From: Euonymus europaeus
Lineage: Eukaryota > Streptophyta > Magnoliopsida > Celastrales > Celastraceae
Assembly: GCA_963580455.1 (NCBI GenBank)
Contig: OY756958.1
Coordinates: forward strand, 14,210,501 to 14,274,500
Length of the DNA stretch: 64,000 bases
Direction: 5' to 3'
Both the position numbers and the translations under genes were made by a program. The notes beneath the pieces were generated by a model. It worked only from the letters and a program-made list of their open reading frames with translations, ran no database searches and was not told where the DNA came from. Below are positions 13,898-26,164 of the stretch, piece by piece (position 1 is the stretch's first letter; every line of letters begins with the position of its first letter).

Positions 13898-16789
13898 CTT
13901 CGGACGATCAATGTTGTTCGGTGTAAACATTTTATTGTTCTCCAATGTCAAATTTTACGAGTATAAGCTTCCTAGATTATTTCGATGCCAAAACACCAAG
14001 TTTCTAAGACAATTGGACAAAAACGTTAAAATCACCACCATAGAGAGAGTTGACCAACTTCGGACCATCAAAGTTGCTCGGTATACACTTTTTATTGTTC
14101 TTCTATGTCAAATTTTACGAGTATAAGCTTCCTAGATTATTTCGATGCCAAAACACCAACTTTCTAAGACAATTGAACAAAAACGTTAAAATCACCACCA
14201 TAGAGAGAGTTGACCAACTGCGGACCATCAAAGTTGCTCGGTGTACACTTTTTATTGTTCTTCTATGTCAAATTTTACGAGTATAAGCTTCCTATACTAT
14301 TTCGATGCCAAAATACCAACTTTCTAAGACAAATGGACAAAAACATTAAAAGCTCCTCCATAGAGAGAGTTGGGCAACTTCGGATCATCAATGTTGCTCG
14401 GTGTACACTTTTTATTGTTCTCCTATGTCAAATTTTACGAGTATAAGCTTCCTAGATTATTTTGATGCCAAAACACCAACTTTCTAAGACAAATGGACAA
14501 AAACGTTAAAAGCTCCTCCATAGAGAGAGTTGACCAACTTCGGACCATCAAAGTTACTAGGTGTACAATTTTTATTGTTCTTCTATGTCAAATTTTACGA
14601 GTATAAGCTTCCTAGATTATTTCGATGCCAAAACCCCAAATTTCTAAGAGAAATGGACAAAAACGTTAAAATCACCTCCATAGAGAGAGTTCACCAACTT
14701 CAGACCATCAAAGTTACTTGGTGTACAATTTTTATTGTTCTTCTATGTCAAATTTTACGAGTATAAGATTCGTAGATTATTTTTAAGTGAAAACAACAAC
14801 TTTCTAAGACAAATGGACAAAAATGTTAAAATCACCTCCATAGAGAGAGTTGACCAACTTCGGACCATCAAAGTTGCTCGGGGTACACTTTTTATTGTTC
14901 TTCTATGTCAAATTTTATGAGTATAGGCTTCCTAGATTATTTCGATGCCAAAACACCAACTTTCTAAGACAAATGGACAAAAACGTTAAAAGCTCCTCCA
15001 TAGAGAGAGTTGAGCAACTTTCGATATTCAAAGTTGCTCGGTGTACACTTTTTATTGTTCTTCTATGTCTAATTTTTCAAGTATAAGCTTCCTAGATTAT
15101 TTCGATGCCAAAACCCCAACTTTCTATTTCAAATGGGCAAAACCGTTAAAAGCTCGTCCATAGAAGGAGTTGATCAACTTCGGACGATCAATGTTGTTCG
15201 GTGTAAACTTTTTATTGTTCTCCTATGTCAAATTTTACGAGTATAAGCTTCCTAGATTATTTAGATGACAAAACCCCAACTTTCTATGACAAATGGACAA
15301 AAACGTTAAAAGCTCATCCATAGAAGAAGTTGAGCAACTTCGGACGATCAATGTTGTTCGGTGTAAACATTTTATTGTTCTCCTATGTCAAATTTTACGA
15401 GTATAAGCTTCCTAGATTATTTCGATGCCAAAACACCAAGTTTCTAAGACAATTGGACAAAAACGTTAAAATCACCACCATAGAGAGAGTTGACCAACTT
15501 CGGACCATCAAAGTTGCTCGGTATACACTTTTTATTGTTCTTCTATGTCAAATTTTACGAGTATAAGCTTCCTAGATTATTTCGATGCCAAAACACCAAC
15601 TTTCTAAGACAACTGAACAAAAACGTTAAAATCACCACCATAGAGAGAGTTGACCAACTGCGGACCATCAAAGTTGCTCGGTGTACACTTTTTATTGTTC
15701 TTCTATGTCAAATTTTACGAGTATAAGCTTCCTATACTATTTCGATGCCAAAATACCAACTTTCTAAGACAAATGGACAAAAACGTTAAAAGCTCCTCCA
15801 TAGAGAGAGTTGGGCAACTTCGGATCATCAATGTTGCTCGGTGTACACTTTTTATTGTTCTCCTATGTCAAATTTTACGAGTATAAGCTTCCTAGATTAT
15901 TTTGATGCCAAAACACCAACTTTCTAAGACAAATGGACAAAAACGTTAAAAGCTCCTCCATAGAGAGAGTTGACCAACTTCGGACCATCAAAGTTACTAG
16001 GTGTACAATTTTTATTGTTCTTCTATGTCAAATTTTACGAGTATAAGCTTCCTAGTTTATTTCGATGCCAAAACCCCAAATTTCTAAGAGAAATGGACAA
16101 AAACGTTAAAATCACCTCCATAGAGAGAGTTCACCAACTTCAGACCATCAAAGTTACTTGGTGTACAATTTTTATTGTTCTTCTATGTCAAATTTTACGA
16201 GTATAAGATTCGTAGATTATTTTTAAGTGAAAACAACAACTTTCTAAGACAAATGGACAAAAATGTTAAAATCACCTCCATAGAGAGAGTTGACCAACTT
16301 CGGACCATCAAAGTTGCTCGGTGTACACTTTTTATTGTTCTTCTATGTCAAATTTTATGAGTATAGGCTTCCTAGATTATTTCGATGCCAAAACACCAAC
16401 TTTCTAAGACAAATGGACAAAAACGTTAAAAGCTCCTCCATAGAGAGAGTTGAGCAACTTCCGATATTCAAAGTTGCTCGGTGTACACTTTTTATTGTTC
16501 TTCTATGTCTAATTTTTCAAGTATAAGCTTCCTAGATTATTTCGATGCCAAAACCCCAACTTTCTATTTCAAATGGGCAAAACCGTTAAAAGCTCGTCCA
16601 TAGAAGGAGTTGATCAACTTCGGACGATCAATGTTGTTCGGTGTAAACTTTTTATTGTTCTCCTACGTCAAATTTTACGAGTATAAGCTTCCTAGATTAT
16701 TTAGATGACAAAACCCCAACTTTCTATGACAAATGGACAAAAACGTTAAAAGCTCATCCATAGAAGAAGTTGAGCAACTTCGGACGATC
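13898..16789 (+). repeat. 1.44-kb (9-monomer) block in two tandem copies
   Basis: About 13,898-15,337 and 15,338-16,789 match with an offset of exactly 1,440 bp, including rare features such as GGTATACAC (14,080 and 15,520), CCTATACTATTTCGATGCCAAAAT (14,291 and 15,731) and ATTTTTAAGTGAAAAC (14,779 and 16,219). A few point differences separate them, for example CGGGGTACAC at 14,880 against CGGTGTACAC at 16,320. The second copy ends at a broken monomer at 16,789. Confidence 0.88.
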
Positions 16790-16889
16790 CATAGAAGAAG
16801 CTTCCTAGATTATTTCATGCTAAAACCCTAACTGTCTATTTCAAATGGGCAAAACCGTTAAAAGCTTGTCCATAGAAGGAGTTGATCAA
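16778..16889 (+). repeat. Truncated satellite monomer (~112 bp)
   Basis: The distance between successive CTTCGG anchors here is 112 bp rather than 160. The sequence jumps from CTTCGGACGATCC straight to ATAGAAGAAGCTTCCTAG, removing most of the TCGGTGTA...GAGTATA part. This is a deletion junction or recombination breakpoint that shifts the monomer phase for the rest of the array. It coincides with the end of the second 1.44-kb copy. Confidence 0.8.
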
Positions 16890-18480
16890 CTTCGGACGAT
16901 CAATGTTGTTCGGTGTAAACTTTTTATTGTTCTGCTATATCAAATTTTATGAGTATAAGCTTCCTAGATTATTTCGTGCTAAAACCCAAACTGTCTATTT
17001 CAAATGGGAAAAACCGTTAAAAGCTCGTCCATAGAAGAAGTTGATCAACTTCGGACGATCAATGTTGTTCGGTGTAAACTTTGTATTGTTCTTCTATGTC
17101 AAATTTTACGAGTATAAGCTTTCTAGATTATTTCGATGAAAACAACAACTTTCTATGACAAATGGACAAAACCGTTTAAAGCTCCTCCATAGAAGGAGTT
17201 GAGCAACTTCGGACGATCAATGTTGTTCGGTGTACACTTTTTGTTATTCTTCAGCGTCAAATTTTATAAGTATAAGCCTCCTAGATTATTTCGAGGCTAA
17301 AACCCCAACTTTCCAAGAGAAATGGACAAAAACTTTAAAAGCTCCTCCATAGAGAGAGTTGAGCAACTTCGGACCGTCAAAGTTGCTCGGTGTACAATTT
17401 TTATTGTTTTTCTATGTCAAATTTTACGAGTACAAGCTTCGTAGATTATTTCGATACCAAAACACCAACTTTCTAAGACAAATGGACAAAAACATTAAAA
17501 TCACGTCCACAGAGAGAGTTGAGCAACTTCAGATCATCAAAGTTGCTCGGTGTACAATTTTTTTTGTTCTTCTATGTCAAATTTTACGACTATAAGCTTC
17601 CTAGATTATTTCGATGCCAAAACCCCAACTTTCTATTTCAAATGGGCAAAACCGATAAAAGCTACTTCATAGTGAGAGTTGTGCAATTCCGGACAATAAA
17701 ATTTGCTCGGTGTACACTTTTTATTGTTCTTCTATGTCAAATTTTATAAGTATAAGCTTCCTAGATTATTTCAATGCCAAAACCCCAACTTTCTATTGCC
17801 AACGGACAAAACCGTTAAAAGCTCCTCTATAGAAGGAGTTGAGAAACTTCGGACCATCAATGTTGTTCGGTGTAAACTTTTTATTGTTCTTCTATGTCAA
17901 ATTTTATGAGTATAAGCTTCCTAGATTATTTCGATGCCAAAACACCAACTTTCTATGAGAAATGGACAAAAACGTTAAAAGCTCCTCTATAGAGAGAGTT
18001 GAGCAACTTCGGATCATCAAAGTTGCTCGGTGTACACTTTTTATTGTTCTTCTATGTCAAATTTTAGGAGAATAAGCTTCCTAGATTATTTCATGCTAAA
18101 ACCCTAACTGTCTATTTCAAATGGGCAAAACCGTTAAAAGCTTGTCCATAGAAGGAGTTGATCAACTTCGGACGATCAATGTTGTTCGGTGTAAACTTTT
18201 TATTGTTCTGCTATATCAAATTTTATGAGTATAAGCTTCCTAGATTATTTCGTGCTAAAACCCAAACTGTCTATTTCAAATGGGAAAAACCGTTAAAAGC
18301 TCGTCCATAGAAGAAGTTGATCAACTTCGGACGATCAATGTTGTTCGGTGTAAACTTTGTATTGTTCTCCTATGTCAAATTTTACGAGTATATGCTTTCT
18401 ATATTATTTCGATGCCAAAAGAACAACTTTCTATGACAAATGGACAAAACCGTTTAAAGCTCCTCCATAGAGTGAGTTGT
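16790..18480 (+). repeat. Satellite segment with a two-monomer motif repeated 1,276 bp apart
   Basis: 16,801-17,092 and 18,077-18,368 are almost identical. They share the otherwise unusual TTATTTCATGCTAAAACCC, ACTGTCTATTTC, AAAGCTTGTCC and GTTCTGCTATATC. The spacing is 1,276 bp, which is eight monomers less four bases, so the pair is again a copied block. Related TTCATGCTAAAAC monomers recur at about 19,846 and 20,325. Confidence 0.75.
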
Positions 18481-21400
18481 GCAACTTCGCCAATCAAAGT
18501 TGCTCGGTGTACACTTTTTATTGTTCTTCTATGTCAAATTTTACAAGTATATGCTTGCTGGATTATTTTGATGCCAAAACCCCAACTATCAACGACAAAT
18601 GGACAAAACCGTTAAAAGGTACTTCATAGTGAGAGTAGAGCAATTCCGGACCATAAAATTTGCTCGGTGTACACTTTTTATTGTTCTTCTATGTCAAATT
18701 TTATGAGTATAACCTTCCTAAATTATTTCGATGCCAAAACCCCAATTTTCTACGAGAAATGGATAAAAACGTTAAAATCACCTCCACAGAGAGAGTTGAC
18801 CAACTTCGGACCATCAAAGTTACTTGGTGTACAATTTTTATTGTTCTTCTATGTCAATTTTTACAAGTATAAGCTTCGTAGATTATTTTGATGTCAAAAC
18901 AATAACTTTCTAAGATAATTGGACAAAAACGTTAAAATCACCTCCAAAGAGAGACTTGACCAACTTCAGACAATCAAAGTTGCTCGGTGTACACTTTTAT
19001 TGTTCTTCTATGACAAATTTTATGAGTATAAGCTTCCTAGATTATTTCGATGCCAAAACACCAACTTTCTAAGACAAATGGACAAAAACGTTAAAAGCTC
19101 CTCCATAGAGAGAGTTGAGCAACTTCGGATCATCAAAGTTGCTCGGTGTACACTTTTTATTGTTCTTCTATGTCAAATTTCACGAGTATAAGCTTCCTAG
19201 ATTATTTCGATGCCAAAACCCCAACTTTCTATTTCAAATGGGCAAAACCGTTAAAAGCTCGTCCATAGAAGGAGTTGATCAACTTCGGACGATCAATGTT
19301 GTTCAGTGTAAACTTTTTATTGTTCTCCTATGTCAAATTTTACGAGTATAAGCTTCCTAGATTATTTAGATGACAAAACCCAAACTTTCTATGACAAATG
19401 GACAAAAATGTTAAAAGCTCCTCCATAGAAGGAGTTGAGCAACTTCGGACCATCAATGTTGTTCGGTGTACACTTTTTGTTGTTCTTCTACGTCAAATTT
19501 TACGAGTACAAGGTTCGTAGATTATTTCGATTTTAAAACACCAACTTTCTAAGACAAATGGACAAAAACGTTAAAATCACGTCCACAGAGAGAGTTGAGC
19601 GACTTCGGATCATCAAAGTTGCTCGGTGTACACTTTTTATTGTTCTTCTATGTCAAATTTTATGAGTATAAGCTTCCTAGATTATTTCGATGCCAAAACA
19701 CAAACTTTCTAAGACAAATGGACAAAAACGTTAAGAGCTCCTCTATAGAGAGAGTTGAGCAACTTCGGATCATCAAAGTTGCTCGGTGTACACTTTTTAT
19801 TGTTCTTCTATGTCAAATTTTACGAGTATAAGCTTCCTAGATTATTTCATGCTAAAACTCCAACTATCTATTTCGAATGGGCAAAACCGTTAAAAGCTTG
19901 TCCATAGAAGGAGTTGATCAACTTCGGACGATCAATGTTGTTCGGTGTAAACTTTTTATTGTACTTCTATGTCAAATTTTACGAGTATAAGCTTCGTAGA
20001 TTATTTCGATGCCAAAACCCCAACTTTATATTTCAAATGGACAAAACCGATAAAAGCTACTTCATAGTGAGAGTTGAGCAATTCCGGACAATAAAGTTTG
20101 CTCGGTGTACACTTTTTATTATTCTTCTATGTCAAATTTTACGAGTATAAGCTTCGTAGATTATTTCGATGCTAAAACACCAACTTTCTAAGACAAATGG
20201 ACAAAAACGTTAAAATCACGTCCACAGAGAGAGTTGAGCAACTTCGGATCATCAAAGTTGCTCGGTGTACACTTTTTATTGTTCTTCTGTGTCAAATTTT
20301 ACGAGTATAAGCTTCCTAGATTATTTCATGCTAAAACCCCAACTGTCTATTTCGAATGGGCAAAACCGTTAAAAGCTTGTCCATAGAAGGAGTTGATCAA
20401 CTTCGGACGATCAATGTTGTTCGGTGTAAACTTTTTATTGTTGTTCTATGTCAAATTTTACGATTATAAGCTTCCTAGATTATTTCGATGCCAAAACAAC
20501 AACTTTTTATGACAAATGGGCAAAACCGTTTAAAACTCCTCCATAGAGTGAGTTGTGCAACTTCGGCAATCAAAGTTGCTTGGTGTACACTTTTTATTGT
20601 TCTTCTATGTCAAATTTTACAAGTATATGCTTGCTGGATTATTTTGATGCCAAAACCCCAACTATCAATGACAAATGGACAAAACCGTTAAAAGGTACTT
20701 CAGAGTAAGAGTTGAGCGATTCCGGACCATAAAATTTGCTCGGTGTACACTTTTTATTGTTCTTCTATGTCAATTTTTACGAGTATAAGCTTCGTAGATT
20801 ATTTCGATGTCAAAACAACAACTTTCTAAGACAATTTGACAAAAACGTTAAAATCACCTCCAAAGAGAGAGTTGACTAACTTCAGACCATCAAAGTTGCT
20901 CGGTGTACACATTTTATTGTTCTTCTATGACAAATTTTACGAGTATAAGCTTCCTAGATTATTATGATGCCAAAACACCAACTTTCTAAGACAAATGGAC
21001 AAAAACATTAAAAGCTCCTCCATAGAGAGAGTTGAGCAACTTCGGACCATCAAAGTTGCTCGTTGTACACTTTTTATTTTTCTTCTATGTCAAATTTTAC
21101 GAGTATAAGCTTCCTAGATTATTTTGATGGCAAAACACCAACTTTCTAAGACAAATGGACAAAAATGTTAAAAGCTCCTCCACAGAGAGAGTTGAGCAAC
21201 TTCGGACCATCAAAGTTGCTCGGTGTACACTTTTTATTGTTCTTCTTTGTCAAATTTTACATGTATAAGCTTTCCTTGATTATTTCGATGCCAAAACCCC
21301 AACTTTATATGACAAATGGACAAAACCGTTTAAAGCTCCTCCATAGAGTGAGTTGTGCGACTTCAGACTATCAAAGTTGCTCGATGTACACTTTTTATTG

Positions 21401-24400
21401 TTCTTCTATGTCAAATTTTACGAGTATGAGCTTCCTTGATTATTTCGATGCCAAAACCCCAAATTTCTAAGAGAAATGGACAAAAACGTTAAAATCACCT
21501 CCATAGAGAGAGTTGACCAACTTCGGACCATCAAAGTTACTTGGTGTACAATTTTTATTGTTCTTCTTTGTCAAATTTTACGAGTGTAAGATATGTAGAT
21601 TATTTTGATGTGAAAACAACAACTTTCTAAGACAAATGGACAAAAACGTTAAAATCACCTCCACAGAGAGAGTTGACCAACTTCGGACCATCAAAGTTGC
21701 TCGGTGTACACTTTTTATTGTTCTTCTGTGTCAAATTTTACGAGTATAAGCTTCCTAGATTATTTCGATGCCAAAACCCCAACTTTCTAAGACAAATGGA
21801 CAAAAACGTTAAAAGCTCCTCCATAGAGAGAGTTGAGCAACTTCGGATCATCAAAGTTGCTCGGTGTAAAATTTTTATTGTTCTTCTATGTCAAATTTTA
21901 CGAGTATAAGCTTCCTAGATTATTTCGATGCCAAAACCCCAACTTTCTATTTCAAATGGACAAAACCGTTAAAAGCTCCTCCATAGAAGGAGTTGAGCAA
22001 CTTCGGACGATCAATGTTGTTCGGTGTAAACTTTTTATTGTTCTCCTATGTCAAATTTTATGAGTGTAAGCTTCCTAGATTATTTCGATGCCAAAACACG
22101 AACTATCTATGACAAATCCAAAAAACCGTTAAAAGCTACTCCATAGAGAGAGTTGAGCAACTTCGGACCATCAAAGTTGCTCGTTGTACACTTTCTATTT
22201 TTCTTCTATGTCAAATTTTACGAGTATAAGATTCCTAGATTATTTCGATGTCAAAACACCAAATTTATAAGGCAAATCGACAACATCGTTAAAAGCTCCT
22301 CCATAGAGAGAGTTGAGCAACTGCGAATCATCGAAGTTGCTCGGTGTACACTTTTTATTGTTTTTCTATGTCAAATTTTATGAGTATGAGCATCGTAGAT
22401 TGTTTTGCTGTCAAAACAACAACTTTCTAAGATAAATGGACAAAAACCTTAAAATCACCTACATAGAGAGAGTTGAGCAACTTCGGAACATCAAACTTAC
22501 TTGGTGTTCAATTTTTATTGGACTTCTACGTCAAATTTTACGAGTATAAGCTTCCTAGATTATTTCGATGCCAAAACCCCAACTTTCTATTGCCAATGGT
22601 AAAAACCGTTAAAAGCTCCTCAATAGAAAGAGTTGAGCAACTTCGGACCATCAATGTTGTTATGTGTACACTTTTTATTGTTCCTCTATGTCAAATTTTA
22701 CGATTATAAGCTTCCTAGATTATTTCGATGCCAAAACACCAACTTTCTATGACAAATGGACAAAACCGTTTAAAGCTCCTCCATAGAGTGAGTTGAGCAA
22801 CTTCGGACCATCAATGTTTTTCCGTGTACACTTTTTATTGTTCCTCTATGTCAAATTTTACGATTATAAGCTTCCTGGATTATTTCGATGCCAAAAGCCC
22901 AACTTTCTATGACAAATGGACAAAACAGTTAAAAGCTACTCCATAGAGAGAGTTGAGCAACTTCGGACCATCAAAATTGCTCGGTGTACACTTTTTATTG
23001 TTCTTTTGTGTCAAATTTTACGAGTATAAGTTTCCTAGATTATTTCGATGCCAAAACCCTAACTTTCTATGACAAATGGACAAAACCGTTTAAAACTCCT
23101 CCATAGAGTGAGTTGTGCAACTTCGGACCATCAAAGTTGCTCGGTGTACACTTTTTATTGTTCTTCTATGTCAAATTTTACGAGTATAAGCTTCCTAGAT
23201 TATTTCGATGCCAAAACCCTAACTTTCTATGACAAATGGACAAAACCGTTTAAAACTCCTCCATAGAAGGAGTTGACCAACTTCGGACCATCAAAGTTAC
23301 TTGGTGTTTAATTTTTATTGTTCTTCTATATCAAATTTTACGAGTTTAAGCTTCCTAGATTATTTCGATGACAAAACCCCAACTTTCTATGACAAATGGA
23401 CAAAAACGTTAAAAGCTCCTCCATAGAGAGAGTTGAGCAACTTCGGACTATCAAAGTTGATCGGTGTACACTTTTTATTGTTCTTCTATGTCAAATTTTA
23501 CGAGTATATGCTTCGTAGATTATTTTGATGCCAAAACAACAACTTTCTAAGAGAAATGGACAAAAACGTTAAAATCACCTCCATATAGAGAGTTGAGCAA
23601 CTTCGGACCATCAAAGTTGCTCGGTGTACACTTTTTATTGTTCTTCTATGTCAAATTTTACGAGTATAAGCTTCCTAGATTATTTTGATTCCAAAACCCT
23701 AACTTTCTATGACAAATGGACAAAACCATTTAAAGCTCCTCCATAGAGTGAGTTGTGCAACTTCGGACTATCAAACTTGCTCGGTGTATACTTTTTACTG
23801 TAATTCTATGTCAAATTTTACGAGTATCAGCTTCCTAGACTATTTCGACGCCAAAACCCCAACTATCTTTGACAAATAGACAAAACCGTTTATAGCTCCT
23901 CCATAGAGAGAGTTGAGCAACTTTGGACCATCAAAGTTGCTCGGTGTACACTTTTTATTGTTCTTCTATGTCAAATTTTACGAGTATAAACTTCCTAGAT
24001 TAATCGATGCCAAAACCCCAACTTTCTATGACAAATGGACAAAACCGTTTAAAGCTTCTCCATAAAGTGAGTTGAGCAACTTCGGACCATCAATGTTGTT
24101 CCGTGTACACTTTTTATTGTTCTTCTATGTCAAATTTTAGGAGTACAAGCTTCCTAGATTATTTCGATGCCAAAACCCCAACTCTCTATGACAAACGGAC
24201 AAAACCATTTAAAGCTCCTCCATAGAGTGAGTTGTGCAACTTCGGACTATCAAACTTGCTCGGTGTATAATTTTTATTGTTCTTCTATGTTAAATTTTAC
24301 GAGTATCAGCTTCCTAGACTATTTCGATGCCAAAACCCCAACTATCTATGACAAATGGACAAAACCGTTTATAGCTCCTCCATAGGAAGAGTTGAGCAAC

Positions 24401-26164
24401 TTCGGACCATCAAAGTTTCTCGGTGTAAACTTTTTATTGTTCTTCTATGTCAAATTTTACGAGTATAAACTTCCTAGAATATTTAGATGCCAAAACCCCA
24501 ACTTTCCATGACAAATGGACAAAACGTTTAAAACTCCTACATAGAGTGAGTTGTGCAACTTCGGACTATCAAAGTTGCTCGGTGTACACTTTTTATTGTT
24601 CTGCTATGTCAAATCTTACGAGTATAAGCTTCCTAGATTATTGCGATGCCAAAACCCCAACTTTCTTTGACAAATGGACAAAACAGTTTAAAGCTACTCC
24701 ATAAAGAGAGTTGTGCAACTTCGGACTATCAAACTTGCTCGGTGTACACTTTTTATTGTTCTTCTATGTCAAATTTTACGAGGATAAACTTCCTAGATTA
24801 TTTTGATGCCAAAACATTTATTTTCCATTACAAATGGACAAAACAATTTAAAGCCCCTCTATAGAAAGAGTTGAGCAACTTCGGACCATCAAAATTGCTC
24901 GGTGTACACTTTTTATTGTTCTTCTATGTCAAATTTTACGAATATAAGCTTCCTAGATTATTTCGATGCCAAAACACTAACTTTCTAAGACAAATGGACA
25001 AAAACGTTAAAAGCTCCTCCATAGATACAGTTGAGAAACTTCGGACCATCAAAGTTGCTCGGTGTACACTTTTTATTGTTCTTCTATGTCAAATTTTACG
25101 AGTATAAGCTTCCTAGATTATTTAGATGCCAAAACCCTAACTTCCTATGACAAATGGACAAAAACGTTAAAAGCTCCTCCATAGAGAGAGTTGAGCAACT
25201 TCGGACTATCGAAGTTGCTCGGTGTACATTTTTTATTGTTCTTCTGTGTCAAATTTTACGAGTATAAGCTTCCTAGATTATTTCGATGCCAAAACCCTAA
25301 CTTTCTATGACAAATGGACAAAACCGTTTAAAACTCCTCCATAGAGTGAGTTGTGCAATTTCGGACCGTCAAAGTTGCTCGGTGTACACTTTTTATTGTT
25401 CTTCTATGTCAAATTTTACGAGTATAAGCTTCCTAGATTATTTCGATGCCAAAACCCTGACTTTATATGACAAATGGACAAAACCGTTTAAAACTCCTCC
25501 ATAGAAGGAGTTGACCAACTTCGGACCATCAAAGTTACTTGGTGTTTAATTTTTATTGTTCTTCTATATCAAATTTTACGAGTATAAGCTTCGTAGATTA
25601 TTTTGATGCCAAAACAACAACTTTCTAAGAGAAATGGACAAAATCGTTAAAATCACCTCCATATAGAGAGTTGAGCAACTTCGGACCATCAAAGTTGCTC
25701 GGTGTACACTTTTTATTGTTCTTCTATGTCAAATTTTACGAGTATAAGCTTCCTAGATTATTTCGATGCCAAAACCCTAACTTTCTATGACAAATGGACA
25801 AAACCATTTAAAGCTCCTCCAAAAAGTGAGTTGTGCAACTTCTGACTATCAAACTTGCTCGGAGTATACTTTTTACTGTTCTTCTATGTCAAATTTTTCG
25901 AGTATCAGCTTCCTAGACTATTTCGATGCCAAAACCCCAACTATCTTTGACAAATGGACAAAACCGTTTATAGCTCCTCCATAGAGAGAGTTGAGCAACT
26001 TTGGACCATCAAAGTTGCTCGGTATACACTTTTTATTTTCTTCTATTTCAAATTTTACGAATATAAACTTCCTAGATTATTTCGATGCCAAAACACCAAC
26101 TTTCTAAGACAAATGGACAAAAACGTTAAAAGCTCCTTCATAGATAGAGTTGAGAAACTTCGGA
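18481..26164 (+). repeat. Satellite segment of mixed monomer classes
   Basis: 160-bp monomers continue with classes interleaved. From about 22,700 onward the class with CCGTTTAAAGCTCC, GAGTGAGTTGTGCAAC and AAAACCCTAAC becomes common, whereas the left half of the array is dominated by AAAACACC or AAAACCCC forms. A 0.7-kb stretch at 24,400-25,110 is shared with 33,200-33,905. Confidence 0.7.
24400..25110 (+). repeat. Dispersed satellite block shared with 33.2-33.9 kb
   Basis: The rare signatures TTGCGATGCC, AACTTTCTTTGACAAATGG, ACAGTTTAAAGCTACTCC, GAGGATAAACTTCC and TTTTCCATTACAAATGG occur in the same order here and at 33,200-33,905, with an offset of about 8,797 bp (55 monomers). The intervening sequence contains the unrelated 2.4-kb duplication, so the two copies have been separated by later amplification of the DNA between them. 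Confidence 0.7.
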
